This document shows positions 37,762 through 47,201 of a DNA stretch of 50,272 bases, piece after piece. Under the pieces are notes generated by a model. That model saw nothing but the letters and a program-made list of their open reading frames with translations. It did not search any database and was not told the DNA's origin. Position 1 is the stretch's first letter; each line of letters starts with the position of its first letter. Location: the NCBI GenBank assembly GCA_023301745.1, contig JALZVW010000041.1, positions 1-50,272 of the forward strand, written 5' to 3'. The stretch is from Arenicella sp. (GTDB lineage Bacteria; Pseudomonadota; Gammaproteobacteria; Arenicellales; Arenicellaceae). A program made the translations under genes and the position numbers.

Positions 37762-38070
37762 CTATGCCTCGTCATTCATTGGCTCAGTAATCGGAGCCGC
37801 TCGCAGGTTTTGCACTTCTTTTTCGACTTTTGCCAATTCACGCTTGGTCTTACCAACTTGCATTTTGTTACGAACAACCGAGAAGCTCATTAGCAAAATT
37901 CCAAGCAGCATCCCAATCACAAACGGTATCAATAACACCACAAATAAATCTACCTGGCGTTCGAGGTCAAAATAGTAACGCAATGTCACAGGGTCAGGAT
38001 TTTTGAGATTCAATGTTAGCGCAAACAAAGCGAACACTAAAAACAACATGATTGATAATATTTTTTTCAT
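37762..38070 (-). CDS. lapA: Lipopolysaccharide assembly protein LapA
   Basis: 102 residues, DUF1049 family. Two membrane helices (ILSIMLFLVFALFALTLNL and LFVVLLIPFVIGMLLGILLM) connected by NPDPVTLRYYFDL, followed by a cytoplasmic coiled coil (KTKRELAKVEKEVQNLR). Co-transcribed with lapB and acts with it in LPS assembly control in E. coli. Normal length. Confidence 0.95.
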   Translation of the reverse strand: MKKILSIMLFLVFALFALTLNLKNPDPVTLRYYFDLERQVDLFVVLLIPFVIGMLLGILLMSFSVVRNKMQVGKTKRELAKVEKEVQNLRAAPITEPMNDEA

Positions 38071-38167
38071 AGACTAATACGTCCAATTCCTATTTCAAAG
38101 TTAGCAACTCAAATATGCTTCAAGTTCTAGCGTTCAGTAAATAATACCTAAAAGCCGGATTATTCAG

Positions 38168-38473
38168 TTAAGAGTTAAGGGCGTCAACTCGCTTTTTTAA
38201 CTCTTTTCCAGGCTTGAAGTGAGGTGAAAACTTATCCTCGACTACGACTGATTCGCCTGTTTTTGGATTGCGCCCAACTCTCGCTGGCCGGTAATGCAAT
38301 GAAAAACTGCCGAAGCCACGTATTTCAATACGGTCTCCATCTTCGAATGCCCCGCCCATACGCTCCAAAACGGTTTTCACTGCTAATTCGACATCGCGAT
38401 GCGCTAAATGCGGCTGCTTGCCGACCAGAGATTCAATCAACTCCGATCTTGTGATTGTTGGTGTTTTAATCAT
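38168..38473 (-). CDS. ihfB: Integration host factor subunit beta
   Basis: 101 residues of the HU/IHF fold. Starts with a short [16 protein letters not shown]; the DNA-bending arm carries the family signature [26 protein letters not shown] with the conserved Pro (NPKTG) that intercalates at the kink, and ends [13 protein letters not shown]. It pairs with IHF-alpha (not in the window). It lies downstream of rpsA, as in E. coli and pseudomonads, and upstream of lapA. Confidence 0.97.
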   Translation of the reverse strand: MIKTPTITRSELIESLVGKQPHLAHRDVELAVKTVLERMGGAFEDGDRIEIRGFGSFSLHYRPARVGRNPKTGESVVVEDKFSPHFKPGKELKKRVDALNS

Positions 38474-38613
38474 TACCCTTTTACCCGTGATTAATTTTTA
38501 CGCGCACAAGTATAGATAGTGAAACGACAACACGCAATGACTCACAGTGCAAAAAAGCTCTAAGCTACTGATATTGTTTCATTTATCCTTCACGTATGTA
38601 ATAAAAGATAAAA

Positions 38614-38655
38614 ATAAAAAAACCTTGGTCAGCATTTTAGCTAACCAAGGTTTTT
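38614..38655 (-). terminator. Rho-independent terminator of rpsA
   Basis: AACCTTGGT and ACCAAGGTT with inner AGC/GCT pair into a long stem; on the minus strand T7 follows. A further hairpin (GCCTCGT / ACGAGGC, 38665-38686) lies between it and the rpsA stop. Confidence 0.9.
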
Positions 38656-38707
38656 CTATTGGACGCCTCGTACCAGAGCACGAGGCATTCAGACTGCTAA
38701 ACCCAGC

Positions 38708-40381
38708 TTACTTATTCAGTTGCTGTTTTAACTTTTCAGCTAGCAAACTACCACCACCTGACTCACTAGAACCACTACCATACTCTTGGATCGCTTCACT
38801 TTCGTGTTGCGCTTCCAATGCTTTGATAGAGAGTGAGATGCGGCGAGTTTTGCGATCGATGGCCGTGATCTTAGATTCTACTTCAGTGCCCACTGGGTAC
38901 AAAGCAGATGCATCTTCAATATGGTCACGCGAGATCTCGGCGGCGCGAAGATAACCTTCAACACCTTGCTCGATCTCAATCGTAACACCACGTGCATCGG
39001 CTTCTTTAACCGTGCCGTTAACCACTGAACCTTTCGAATTAACTGCTACGAAATCAGTGAATGGATCACCAGATACTTGCTTAACACCTAAAGAAATGCG
39101 CTCACGATCAGAATCAACCGCTAGAACAATTGCTTCAAGTTCGTCGCCTTTCGCGAAGTTGCGAATTACGTCTTCGCCTTCTTCGTTCCAAGAAAGGTCA
39201 CTCAAGTGGATTAAACCGTCAATATTGCCGTCTAAACCGATGAATACACCGAAATCGGTGATCGATTTGATCTTACCAATAACTTTGTCGCCTTTCTTGT
39301 GAGTTGCCGCGAAGCTATCCCAAGGGTTAGCACGACATTGCTTCATACCCAATGAGATACGACGACGCTCTGGATCGATTTCAAGCACTACAACTTCAAC
39401 TTCGTCAGTCACTTGACAAACTTTGCTTGGGTGAATGTTTTTGTTAGTCCAATCCATTTCTGAAACGTGAACTAGGCCTTCAACACCATCTTCCAACTCA
39501 ACGAAAGCACCGTAATCGGTGATGTTTGTCACTTTACCGTAATGGCGAGTGTCAACCATGAAACGGCGTGCTAGGTCTTTCCATGGGTCATCGCCCATCT
39601 GTTTAATACCTAGAGACACACGTGCTTTTTCTTTGTCGAACTTCAATACACGAGCTTCAATGTCTTGTCCAACTTCCAATATCTCAGAAGGATGCTTAAC
39701 GCGTTTCCAAGCCATATCGGTAATGTGTAGCAAGCCGTCAATACCGCCCAAGTTGATGAACGCACCGTAATCGGTAAGGTTCTTAACGATACCTTTAACG
39801 ATTTGGCCTTCTTCAATTGTTTTAAGCAGTTCTTCACGCTCAGCACCCAACTCGTTCTCGACCACAGCGCGGCGAGAGACAACAACGTTGTTACGTGCTT
39901 TGTCGATCTTGATAACCTTCAACTCTAGGTCACGGTTTTCAAGATACGCAGAATCTTTTACAGGGCGCACATCGACCAAAGAGCCCGGCAGGAAAGCACG
40001 GACATTTTGTAGAGACACGGTGAAACCGCCTTTTACTTTGCCTGTGATTTGGCCCACAACGATGTCTTCGTTTTCGTGTGCTTTTTCTAGCTCAGCCCAA
40101 ACGCGTACGCGTCGTGCTTTATCGTGAGACAATTTAGTACGGCCATAACCGTCTTCAACGCTTTCGATAGCAACTTCTACTAAATCGCCAACCAGTACAT
40201 TGTACTCGCCATCAACTTTAGCAAACTGAGATAGTGGGATTTCGGCTTCTGACTTTAAGCCTGCTGTAACCATAACATAGTCGTTTTCGACAGATACAAC
40301 TTCAGCTTTGATAACCTCACCGATGGTCATTACGGTGTCTAATAGGCTCTCTTCGAACATTTGGGCGAATGATTCGCTCAT
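38708..40381 (-). CDS. rpsA: Small ribosomal subunit protein bS1
   Basis: 557 residues, as in E. coli. mRNA-binding protein that unfolds messages on the 30S. Six S1 (OB-fold) domains can be read in order, starting near 21, 105, 192, 277, 364 and 451, each with a version of VKGxVKxxxDYGAFVxLxGxxGLxHxSxM. The first two, degenerate, bind the ribosome; the later four bind RNA. It starts [15 protein letters not shown]. Located between cmk and ihfB in the conserved order. Confidence 0.98.
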   Translation of the reverse strand: MSESFAQMFEESLLDTVMTIGEVIKAEVVSVENDYVMVTAGLKSEAEIPLSQFAKVDGEYNVLVGDLVEVAIESVEDGYGRTKLSHDKARRVRVWAELEKAHENEDIVVGQITGKVKGGFTVSLQNVRAFLPGSLVDVRPVKDSAYLENRDLELKVIKIDKARNNVVVSRRAVVENELGAEREELLKTIEEGQIVKGIVKNLTDYGAFINLGGIDGLLHITDMAWKRVKHPSEILEVGQDIEARVLKFDKEKARVSLGIKQMGDDPWKDLARRFMVDTRHYGKVTNITDYGAFVELEDGVEGLVHVSEMDWTNKNIHPSKVCQVTDEVEVVVLEIDPERRRISLGMKQCRANPWDSFAATHKKGDKVIGKIKSITDFGVFIGLDGNIDGLIHLSDLSWNEEGEDVIRNFAKGDELEAIVLAVDSDRERISLGVKQVSGDPFTDFVAVNSKGSVVNGTVKEADARGVTIEIEQGVEGYLRAAEISRDHIEDASALYPVGTEVESKITAIDRKTRRISLSIKALEAQHESEAIQEYGSGSSESGGGSLLAEKLKQQLNK

Positions 40382-40519
40382 AACTCTACCTTTTTAGCGC
40401 GGCCCTCTTAATCATGGAGAACGAATCGATGTCGTTCGCGGCGGGAGACGCCGGTGGCCCATAAAAAATATTGCGTTGCTTTCTCTAAACCTTGCCTCAG
40501 TCCGACCTGAAGTTCAGCG
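40382..40519 (-). promoter_or_regulatory. rpsA leader, candidate S1 autoregulatory region
   Basis: 138 bases upstream of rpsA with two clear minus-strand hairpins: GGCG/CGCC around TCTCC, and GAACGA/TCGTTC around CATCG. In gammaproteobacteria S1 represses its own leader, which folds into several hairpins. The identity is inferred from position and structure. Confidence 0.4.
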
Positions 40520-41200
40520 TTAATTTACAAGAGTCAAAATGCGCGTAACGACTTCATCAATAGTAAGTTCAGAAGTATCTAAAACCAAGGCATCTTCGGC
40601 GGGTTTAAGCGGAGAAGCATCTCGGCTAGAATCTCGGACATCACGTGCTTGAATCGACTCTAACAGGCGCGCGAGATTAACATCGAAACCTTTTGCTTTC
40701 AACTGATCAAAGCGCCTTTGTGCTCTTATTTCGGCGCTTGCCGTTAAAAACACCTTAAACGGGGCGTCAGGGAATACCGTTGTGCCCATATCTCGGCCAT
40801 CAGCAACCAAGCCAGGTGCTTTTCGGCATCGGCGCTGCATGCTAAGCAGCGCGGCGCGAACCTCTGGTATCGGAGCAATGCCGCTGGCTAATTGCCCAGC
40901 CTCATCGGTTCTTAGCTCATCAGTAACCACGTGGCCGTTAATTTCAATCGTCGCTGAATCGGTTTCACAAACATGGCAGATAAGCTCCATAGAATCGGCC
41001 AAGCTAACCAATGAAACAATATCATCACACAGCACGCCTTCATTTTTAGCTAACCACGCTAAGCCACGGTAAATAGCGCCGCTGTCTAAATAATGCCAGC
41101 CGAATTTAAGTGAGCATATTTGCCCGATAGTGCCTTTTCCGGCACCACTGGGGCCATCGAGCGCTAACACGGGGGCTGCACTCTGCGCCATATTAGACAC
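40520..41200 (-). CDS. cmk: Cytidylate kinase
   Basis: 226 residues. Phosphorylates CMP and dCMP. P-loop LDGPSGAGKGTIG, the CMP-binding region (YLDSGAIYRGLAW), LVADGRDMGTTVFPDAPFKVFLTASAEIRAQRR, and the lid Arg pairs (IQARDVRDSSRDASPLKPAEDA). It overlaps the end of aroA by 8 bases, so the two are probably translationally linked. Start is ATG at 41200 or 41191. Confidence 0.97.
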   Translation of the reverse strand: MSNMAQSAAPVLALDGPSGAGKGTIGQICSLKFGWHYLDSGAIYRGLAWLAKNEGVLCDDIVSLVSLADSMELICHVCETDSATIEINGHVVTDELRTDEAGQLASGIAPIPEVRAALLSMQRRCRKAPGLVADGRDMGTTVFPDAPFKVFLTASAEIRAQRRFDQLKAKGFDVNLARLLESIQARDVRDSSRDASPLKPAEDALVLDTSELTIDEVVTRILTLVN

Positions 41201-42518
41201 TAATATTCAAACCAACAGAGGTTGCCAAATCAACAAAATTAGGGAATGAAGTCGCGACGTTATCGGCTTCATTAATAATAATTTCATTTGCCGACACACC
41301 GCCAGCAACGGCGAATGACATCGCGATGCGATGATCATGATAGCTTTCTACTTCGCCCCCTATAATAGGGCCGCCGGTAACGACCATTCCGTCTTTACGC
41401 TCTTCAACCTCAACGCCAATCGCCCGTAAACCAGCGACCATTGCTGAGATGCGATCGCTTTCTTTATGGCGCAATTCTTCGGCGCCCGAAACAGTCGTTT
41501 CACCGTCAGCACAGGCCGCCGCAATGCATATCACAGGGAACTCATCGATCGCCAAAGGAACAAGCTTAGGGTCGATTACGGCACCCTTCAAACCAACATA
41601 AGCAACTTGAATATCAGCCACAGGTTCGCCGCCAACAGCGCGTGGGTTCAATAGCTTTATATCCGCACCCATCGATTTTAAAATATCAATAATGCCGGTG
41701 CGCGTGGGGTTAATACAGACATGCTCAAGCATTATTTTAGAGCCAGGTACGATCGACGCGGCGACCATAAAAAACGCCGCTGATGAGATATCAGCAGGAA
41801 TATCAATATCAGCCGCCGTTAGTTCGCCACCGCCGCTTAAACGAATAGTACTTACTTCATCATTTATACGCTCAGTTTGGCAGTCATAACCATACGCCTT
41901 AAGCATTCTCTCAGTATGATCACGAGTGGGCGCTGGTTCGGTCACGCTGGTTTCACCGTCAGCATAGAGCCCGGCCAGTAATACCGCTGATTTTATTTGA
42001 GCACTTGCCATAGGCAATTTATAATCGATAGGCTCTAACTGCTCGACGCCTCGAATATGAATGGGCGGACAACCATTTTCGTCGGTAGCACATCGTGCGC
42101 CCATCGCTGACAACGGCACAGTCACACGCCGCATTGGCCGGCCTGTTAACGATTCATCTCCGACGAGTTTGGAGGCGAAATTTTGCGCGGCTAAAATACC
42201 AGACATCAAGCGCATAGCTGTGCCTGAATTTCCCATATCAAGGTCTTGCTCGGGAGCTTGCAAGCCTCTCATGCCAACGCCTTCGACTATTAACTTACCA
42301 TTGTCAGGCCCGTTCGCATTAACGCCCATGGCGCGAAAAGCGGCCAGCGTTGCCATAACATCTTCGCCTTCGAGTAGACCGGTAATATTACTTGTGCCGT
42401 TGGCAAGAGAAGAAAACATAACCGCACGGTGAGACATCGATTTGTCTCCAGGCACACGGACATTTCCTGACAAGCCTTGGGTTGCGATATTGGTGGTTAA
42501 AATCAATTTTGCACTCAT
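41193..42518 (-). CDS. aroA: 3-phosphoshikimate 1-carboxyvinyltransferase (EPSP synthase), class II-like
   Basis: 441 residues. Sixth shikimate-pathway step, joining PEP to shikimate 3-phosphate. GDKSMSHR (24-31), GNSGTAMRLM (96-105), SAQIK (172-176), RDHTE (199-203), NPTR (269-272), RHKESDR and DHRIAMSF. This set (GDKS, SAQxK, RxHTE, NxTR) is that described for class II EPSP synthases. The residue equivalent to Ala100 of the glyphosate-insensitive Agrobacterium CP4 enzyme is Gly99 here, as in sensitive enzymes. It lies between tyrA and cmk, separate from tyrA, whereas pseudomonads fuse the two. Confidence 0.96.
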   Translation of the reverse strand: MSAKLILTTNIATQGLSGNVRVPGDKSMSHRAVMFSSLANGTSNITGLLEGEDVMATLAAFRAMGVNANGPDNGKLIVEGVGMRGLQAPEQDLDMGNSGTAMRLMSGILAAQNFASKLVGDESLTGRPMRRVTVPLSAMGARCATDENGCPPIHIRGVEQLEPIDYKLPMASAQIKSAVLLAGLYADGETSVTEPAPTRDHTERMLKAYGYDCQTERINDEVSTIRLSGGGELTAADIDIPADISSAAFFMVAASIVPGSKIMLEHVCINPTRTGIIDILKSMGADIKLLNPRAVGGEPVADIQVAYVGLKGAVIDPKLVPLAIDEFPVICIAAACADGETTVSGAEELRHKESDRISAMVAGLRAIGVEVEERKDGMVVTGGPIIGGEVESYHDHRIAMSFAVAGGVSANEIIINEADNVATSFPNFVDLATSVGLNISV

Positions 42519-42539
42519 CTATACGTCTTCTTGTTTATT

Positions 42540-43430
42540 TTATACTAATTTAGTTTTCTTCATCGACTCAGCCTTACTAAGCAAGCCGGCATTTCGCGCC
42601 GCTTTCGCTTGACCAAAGTAGTTTAAGATCGCCTCTTGATCCGATCGCTCAACATTGTCACGAATCGCATCAATTTGGTCTCGAAAGCCATCTAATGATG
42701 CAAGCACTTGATCTCGATTAGTGATGCAAATGTCTCGCCACATTTCAGCGTCGCTTGAAGCAATGCGTGTAAAGTCATAAAAGCCGGCGGCCGCGAGGTC
42801 AAATAGTCGCTCTCGATCGTTTTGGTGGCTTAGAAAGTTCACTAAGCTGAACGCAATGACATGCGGTAAATGGCTGGTCTTAGCAAAAATCGCATCATGC
42901 TCCTCAAGACTCATTCGCATAACGTTAGCACCCAAAGCGAGCCACATTTCAGCGACGGTTGAAGCCGCCTGATCAGAGGCTTCATTGGTATGAGTAATAA
43001 TAACGTGTTTGTTTTCAAATAAATCAAGTTTTGATGCCCCTACCCCAGAATTTTCGCCTCCAGCAATTGGGTGAGCCAAGACAAACTGAGGTAACACACT
43101 AGGTGCTCTGCGCTTCAATTGCGCATAAAGATCAGTTTTAACGCTCCCGACATCAGTGATAATCGCATCGTTAGGTATATCATCAACTAAACATTCTAAT
43201 AACGGCACCATTGCTTGCATTGGTGTCGCTAAAACAATTAAGTCGGCATTTTTAACCGCTTCAGTGGCCGGTTCAACTCGGTCAACTACGCCGCTGTCGA
43301 CGGCCGCCTTAGCCGTCGCGTCACTGCGACACACGCCGACAATATGCTTGGCCAAGTGGCGTTTCTTCAGGTCGCGGGCTAGTGAACCGCCCAGCAGCCC
43401 TGTACCAATGATAGTTACCTTTTCAAACAT
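42540..43430 (-). CDS. tyrA: Prephenate dehydrogenase
   Basis: 296 residues. Converts prephenate to 4-hydroxyphenylpyruvate for tyrosine. Rossmann motif IIGTGLLGGSLARDL at the N-terminus, TPMQAMVPLLE, the catalytic-His-type region AHPIAGGENSGVGAS, and SHLPHVIAFSLV. No chorismate mutase or ACT domain is attached, so it is a stand-alone dehydrogenase. It starts 5 bases after the pheA stop and precedes aroA; this is one transcription unit. Confidence 0.95.
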   Translation of the reverse strand: MFEKVTIIGTGLLGGSLARDLKKRHLAKHIVGVCRSDATAKAAVDSGVVDRVEPATEAVKNADLIVLATPMQAMVPLLECLVDDIPNDAIITDVGSVKTDLYAQLKRRAPSVLPQFVLAHPIAGGENSGVGASKLDLFENKHVIITHTNEASDQAASTVAEMWLALGANVMRMSLEEHDAIFAKTSHLPHVIAFSLVNFLSHQNDRERLFDLAAAGFYDFTRIASSDAEMWRDICITNRDQVLASLDGFRDQIDAIRDNVERSDQEAILNYFGQAKAARNAGLLSKAESMKKTKLV

Positions 43431-43435
43431 GAGTG

Positions 43436-44557
43436 TTACAGCGCACCCACTGGGTAAGAACCTATCAGTTTAAAGTACGCTGACCTACTCTCAAGTTCGG
43501 CCAGTGCCGACGCTACTTTAGGGTCTTCTGTATGCCCTGTTAAATCTATAAAAAACACGTACTCCCAATTAGTTTGTCGGCTTGGTCGAGATTCAATGCG
43601 GCTCATATCGACACCGACATCATACAAAGGCTTGAGAAGCTCAAACAGGCTGCCGACCTTGTTTGGTGCAGACACCATAATCGTGGTCTTATCTTCGCCA
43701 CTCGCCGCATAACTATCATTGCCAATAATAAGAAAACGAGTGGTATTGTTTCGCTCATCTTCAATACCACTTGCAAGAATCGCGATATTATACAATTTGG
43801 CGGCAATATCACTGGCGATAGCAGCAACGGAATTATCTTTAGAGGCAATGATGGCCGCTTCGGCATTGCTGCTGGCGGTGAAAATCTCAGCATCTGGTAG
43901 ATAGCGTTCTATCCAATTGCGACATTGCGCTAATGCTTGCGGGTGAGCATAAACCTTCTCAACCGCGGTTAAACCATCTGCGTGGCTCAGCAGCTGGTGA
44001 TTAATAGGCAACTGCACTTCACCACAGACTTTTAAATCTGAAGTGGTGAAGCAATCTAAGGTGTGGGTAATAACACCTTCCGTCGAATTTTCTATCGGCA
44101 CTACGCCAAAATGAGCCTTGCCCTGCTCTACAACACGAAACACATCAGCAATGGTCTTAACATCGAGACTGTTAACCGCTTGGCCAAAATGCTTAACCAC
44201 AGCCGCTTGAGTATAAGTACCCTCGGGGCCAAGGTAGGCTACCGACATTGGCATTTCGGCGGCCAATGAAATGGACATGATTTCGCGCATCAAACGCACC
44301 ATCTCATCGTCACCGACCAGGCCGCTTAGCTCTTCTCTCAACGCGCTGTTTCGTTGCCGCACGCGCCGCAATACTTGCGCCTCGCGTTCAGGGCGGTAGA
44401 ACGACGCGTTGGCATCGACAGCGAGTTTCGCTTTGGCAATGTTGGCGGCAACAAGTACTCGCTCTTGGATAAGCCTCAAAATTTGCTGATCACACTCATC
44501 GATTTGCTTACGCAAAGCGATGAGTTCAGGGGAATCTACTTGCTGTTTTTCGCTCAT
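43436..44557 (-). CDS. pheA: Bifunctional chorismate mutase/prephenate dehydratase
   Basis: 373 residues in three parts: an AroQ-type chorismate mutase (about 1-95, ELIALRKQIDECDQQILRLIQER), a prephenate dehydratase (about 104-280, VAYLGPEGTYTQAA, PIENSTEGVITHTLD, and the catalytic TRF motif in NNTTRFLII), and a C-terminal ACT domain (about 295-365) with GSLFELLKPL and the Phe-sensing ESRPS motif. Makes phenylpyruvate for phenylalanine, with feedback inhibition expected through the ACT domain. Confidence 0.97.
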   Translation of the reverse strand: MSEKQQVDSPELIALRKQIDECDQQILRLIQERVLVAANIAKAKLAVDANASFYRPEREAQVLRRVRQRNSALREELSGLVGDDEMVRLMREIMSISLAAEMPMSVAYLGPEGTYTQAAVVKHFGQAVNSLDVKTIADVFRVVEQGKAHFGVVPIENSTEGVITHTLDCFTTSDLKVCGEVQLPINHQLLSHADGLTAVEKVYAHPQALAQCRNWIERYLPDAEIFTASSNAEAAIIASKDNSVAAIASDIAAKLYNIAILASGIEDERNNTTRFLIIGNDSYAASGEDKTTIMVSAPNKVGSLFELLKPLYDVGVDMSRIESRPSRQTNWEYVFFIDLTGHTEDPKVASALAELESRSAYFKLIGSYPVGAL

Positions 44558-44594
44558 CCGATATCTGTCTATTTGCCCGACTTAGTTTGACTTA

Positions 44595-45764
44595 CTAGGC
44601 TTGAATTGCACGAGCAATCATAACGCCATCTAATGACCGAATGGTCTCAACCACTGAATCCAAGATTTGGCTATCGACGTCTACAATGGTGTAGGCAATA
44701 TCCCCGCGAGACTGATTGATCATGTCATTAATATTGAGCCCAGCATCGGCCATAATGGTCGAAATTTGGCCAACCATATTCGGTACGTTGGCATTACATA
44801 CGACTAAACGATGTTCAGTGCCTCGAGGCATAGAAACGTTAGGAAAATTAACCGAGTTTACGATATTGCCGGTTTCCAAGTACTCGCGCACTTGATTGGC
44901 GACCATAATGGCACAATTGTCTTCAGCCTCACCCGTCGAAGCACCTAAATGCGGCAAACCAATAACAGCCGGCGTTTTCTTAGTGCGGTTATTCGGAAAA
45001 TCAGTAACGTAGGTCGCTAATTTACCCGCATCAATCGCGCCACATACAGCCTCATCATTAATGATGCCGCCGCGAGCGAGGTTAATGACAACAGCGGTGC
45101 TCTTCATTTTACCAACATTATCAACATTGATTAGGTCGCGTGTCGCATCGATTAGTGGCACATGAACGGTTAGGAAATCAACTTTACTGATAATTTCATC
45201 AACGCTATTTGCTCGGGTAATACGTGACGACAAATGCCAAGCGCCGTCAACCGTCAAACCGGGGTCAAAGCCGATCACATTCATACCTAAATCAATACAG
45301 GTATTAGCAACCATACGGCCAATTGCGCCTAAGCCTACAACACCAATTGTTTTACCGGGAAGCTCATAACCACCGTATTTTTTCTTACCAGCCTCAACTA
45401 ACTTAGATAGCTCAGCGTCATCGCCTTCGAGAGCTTCGGTGTATTGAATTGCTTGGCTGATATTGCGTGCGGCCATAAACAAAGATGCAACCACTAGCTC
45501 TTTAACGGCATTAGCGTTTGCACCTGGCGCGTTAAATACGGGCACGCCGGCATCAGTCATTTTATCTAGCGGGATATTATTAACGCCTGCACCTGCACGG
45601 CCAACCGCTTTAAGCGACGACGGAATATCCATTTCATGCATTTTAAATGAGCGAAGTATGATTGCGTCAGGCGACGCTTCATCATCACTAACCGTATAGC
45701 TATCAGCCGGCAACTTATCCAAACCAAGCGGGGAAATATTATTTAGGGTGAGAATTTTATACAT
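44595..45764 (-). CDS. serA: D-3-phosphoglycerate dehydrogenase
   Basis: First step of serine synthesis, NAD-dependent. NAD-binding VVGLGAIGRMVANTC, catalytic Arg in NLARGGIIND, His in GLPHLGAST, and a C-terminal ACT domain (NVPNMVGQISTIMADAGLNI) for serine feedback. 389 residues from ATG 45764, about 20 shorter than E. coli SerA. The frame extends to a GTG at 45779, which lacks an SD, so I prefer the ATG. It sits between serC and pheA, joining serine and aromatic synthesis in one operon. Confidence 0.96.
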   Translation of the reverse strand: MYKILTLNNISPLGLDKLPADSYTVSDDEASPDAIILRSFKMHEMDIPSSLKAVGRAGAGVNNIPLDKMTDAGVPVFNAPGANANAVKELVVASLFMAARNISQAIQYTEALEGDDAELSKLVEAGKKKYGGYELPGKTIGVVGLGAIGRMVANTCIDLGMNVIGFDPGLTVDGAWHLSSRITRANSVDEIISKVDFLTVHVPLIDATRDLINVDNVGKMKSTAVVINLARGGIINDEAVCGAIDAGKLATYVTDFPNNRTKKTPAVIGLPHLGASTGEAEDNCAIMVANQVREYLETGNIVNSVNFPNVSMPRGTEHRLVVCNANVPNMVGQISTIMADAGLNINDMINQSRGDIAYTIVDVDSQILDSVVETIRSLDGVMIARAIQA

Positions 45765-45817
45765 CTTTTTACTCGTCACTATTGTTAGTGATAATTTATT
45801 TTTAAGTGCTAACTAGT

Positions 45818-46900
45818 TTAACTATTAGCGGCTTTGAATGATTTCATGAAGTCGACTAGCGCATCAATGCCGTCCATCCCCATAGCGTTATAGATACTCG
45901 CGCGCATACCACCGACCGAACGATGCCCTTTAAGAGCGTGTAAGCCCGCTGCATGTGACTGCTCTAAAAAGGCCGCGTCTAATTCGCTATTGGCCAAGAG
46001 GAACGGCACATTCATCCAAGAACGGTTTTCGATAGCAACTGGGTTACTATAAAAACCATCGGAGTTATCAATATAACCATAAAGCTTCTCCGCTTTAGCG
46101 GCATTTACTTTAGCCACTGCTTCAACACCGCCGTTTTCTTTTAGCCAGGCAAATACTTTGCCAGCCAAATACCAACCAAAGGTGGGTGGCGTGTTATTCA
46201 TGCTGTCGCTCTCAGCCATCACTTGATAATCCATTAAACGAGGCATGTCAGCGGGAAAGTTGCCAATTAGATCATCGCGGACGATGACAATGGTTAGGCC
46301 TGCTGGGCCGATATTCTTTTGTGCCCCAGCATAGATAATGCCGTATTTAGACACATCTATTGGCCGAGAAAGAATGGTAGAAGACAGGTCGGCACAAATA
46401 GGCTTATCAGTGTCAGGCAACCAATCAAACTCCACGCCAGCAATGGTTTCATTTGGAGTAATGTGAACATAAGCAGCATCATCGCTTAAGTTCCACTGAG
46501 ATGATGACGGCACATGTTTATAGCCTTCAGCTGAGGTGTCGCATACCACATTAACGTCGACAAAACGCTTAGCATCGGCTATTGCTTTTTTGCTCCAATG
46601 GCCGGTATGAGCATAATCAGCTTTTCCGCCTAAAAACTTTAGGTTCAATGGAATGGCTGAAAATTGTGCCGTAGCACCGCCTTGCAAAAACAATACCTTG
46701 TAATTATCAGGAATGCCCATCAAATCACGCAAATCTTGCTCAGCTTGAGCCGCCGCCGCCATGAACGGCTTGCCGCGGTGCGATACTTCCATGACCGATG
46801 CACCAACACCGTTCCACTCGAGCATTTCTTGTTGTACTTGTTGAAGCACGGCTTCAGGTAACGCAGCTGGACCCGCGCTGAAATTGTAAATACGACTCAT
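45818..46900 (-). CDS. serC: Phosphoserine aminotransferase
   Basis: 360 residues. PLP enzyme for serine, and also for 3-hydroxy-4-phosphohydroxythreonine in vitamin B6 synthesis. Starts [32 protein letters not shown] Lys is K195 in [12 protein letters not shown] (K198 in E. coli); the C-terminal [16 protein letters not shown] binds phosphate. First gene of the serC-serA-pheA-tyrA-aroA-cmk-rpsA run. Confidence 0.98.
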   Translation of the reverse strand: MSRIYNFSAGPAALPEAVLQQVQQEMLEWNGVGASVMEVSHRGKPFMAAAAQAEQDLRDLMGIPDNYKVLFLQGGATAQFSAIPLNLKFLGGKADYAHTGHWSKKAIADAKRFVDVNVVCDTSAEGYKHVPSSSQWNLSDDAAYVHITPNETIAGVEFDWLPDTDKPICADLSSTILSRPIDVSKYGIIYAGAQKNIGPAGLTIVIVRDDLIGNFPADMPRLMDYQVMAESDSMNNTPPTFGWYLAGKVFAWLKENGGVEAVAKVNAAKAEKLYGYIDNSDGFYSNPVAIENRSWMNVPFLLANSELDAAFLEQSHAAGLHALKGHRSVGGMRASIYNAMGMDGIDALVDFMKSFKAANS

Positions 46901-47201
46901 AATAAGTCCTCGGAAAAGTTTAAAATTGGGTCAGTCGATCAGACTTTGGTAAAGCGATATGGGTACAGACCGTACCAAGCTTCATTCGACTACTTGTTTG
47001 ACGCCGCTATATATAAACGCAACTCTCAAAAAGTTAAAACAGGCTCTAGCAGTAGATTCTAGTGGTGTTATGGCAACAGTGCGGACACGGGTGCTCGTCG
47101 ATAGTGGCTATATTTTAGCAAAACCTTGACCATTCCCCTATAAGCAGAAGTCAAAAGAGTTCTCTTTTTGAACGAAAAACTCTAAAAATCAATTTCTCAC
47201 T
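46901..47201. other. Intergenic region upstream of serC, with inverted repeat
   Basis: No gene. GGTAC/GTACC with a 5-base spacer (46962-46976) forms a small inverted repeat about 60 bases before the serC ATG and could be an operator. A possible minus-strand -10 TATATA with a weak -35 TTAACT 16 bases away lies further upstream. At 47157-47190 a hairpin AGAGTT/AACTCT followed by TTTT could end the upstream M35-like gene. Confidence 0.35.
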
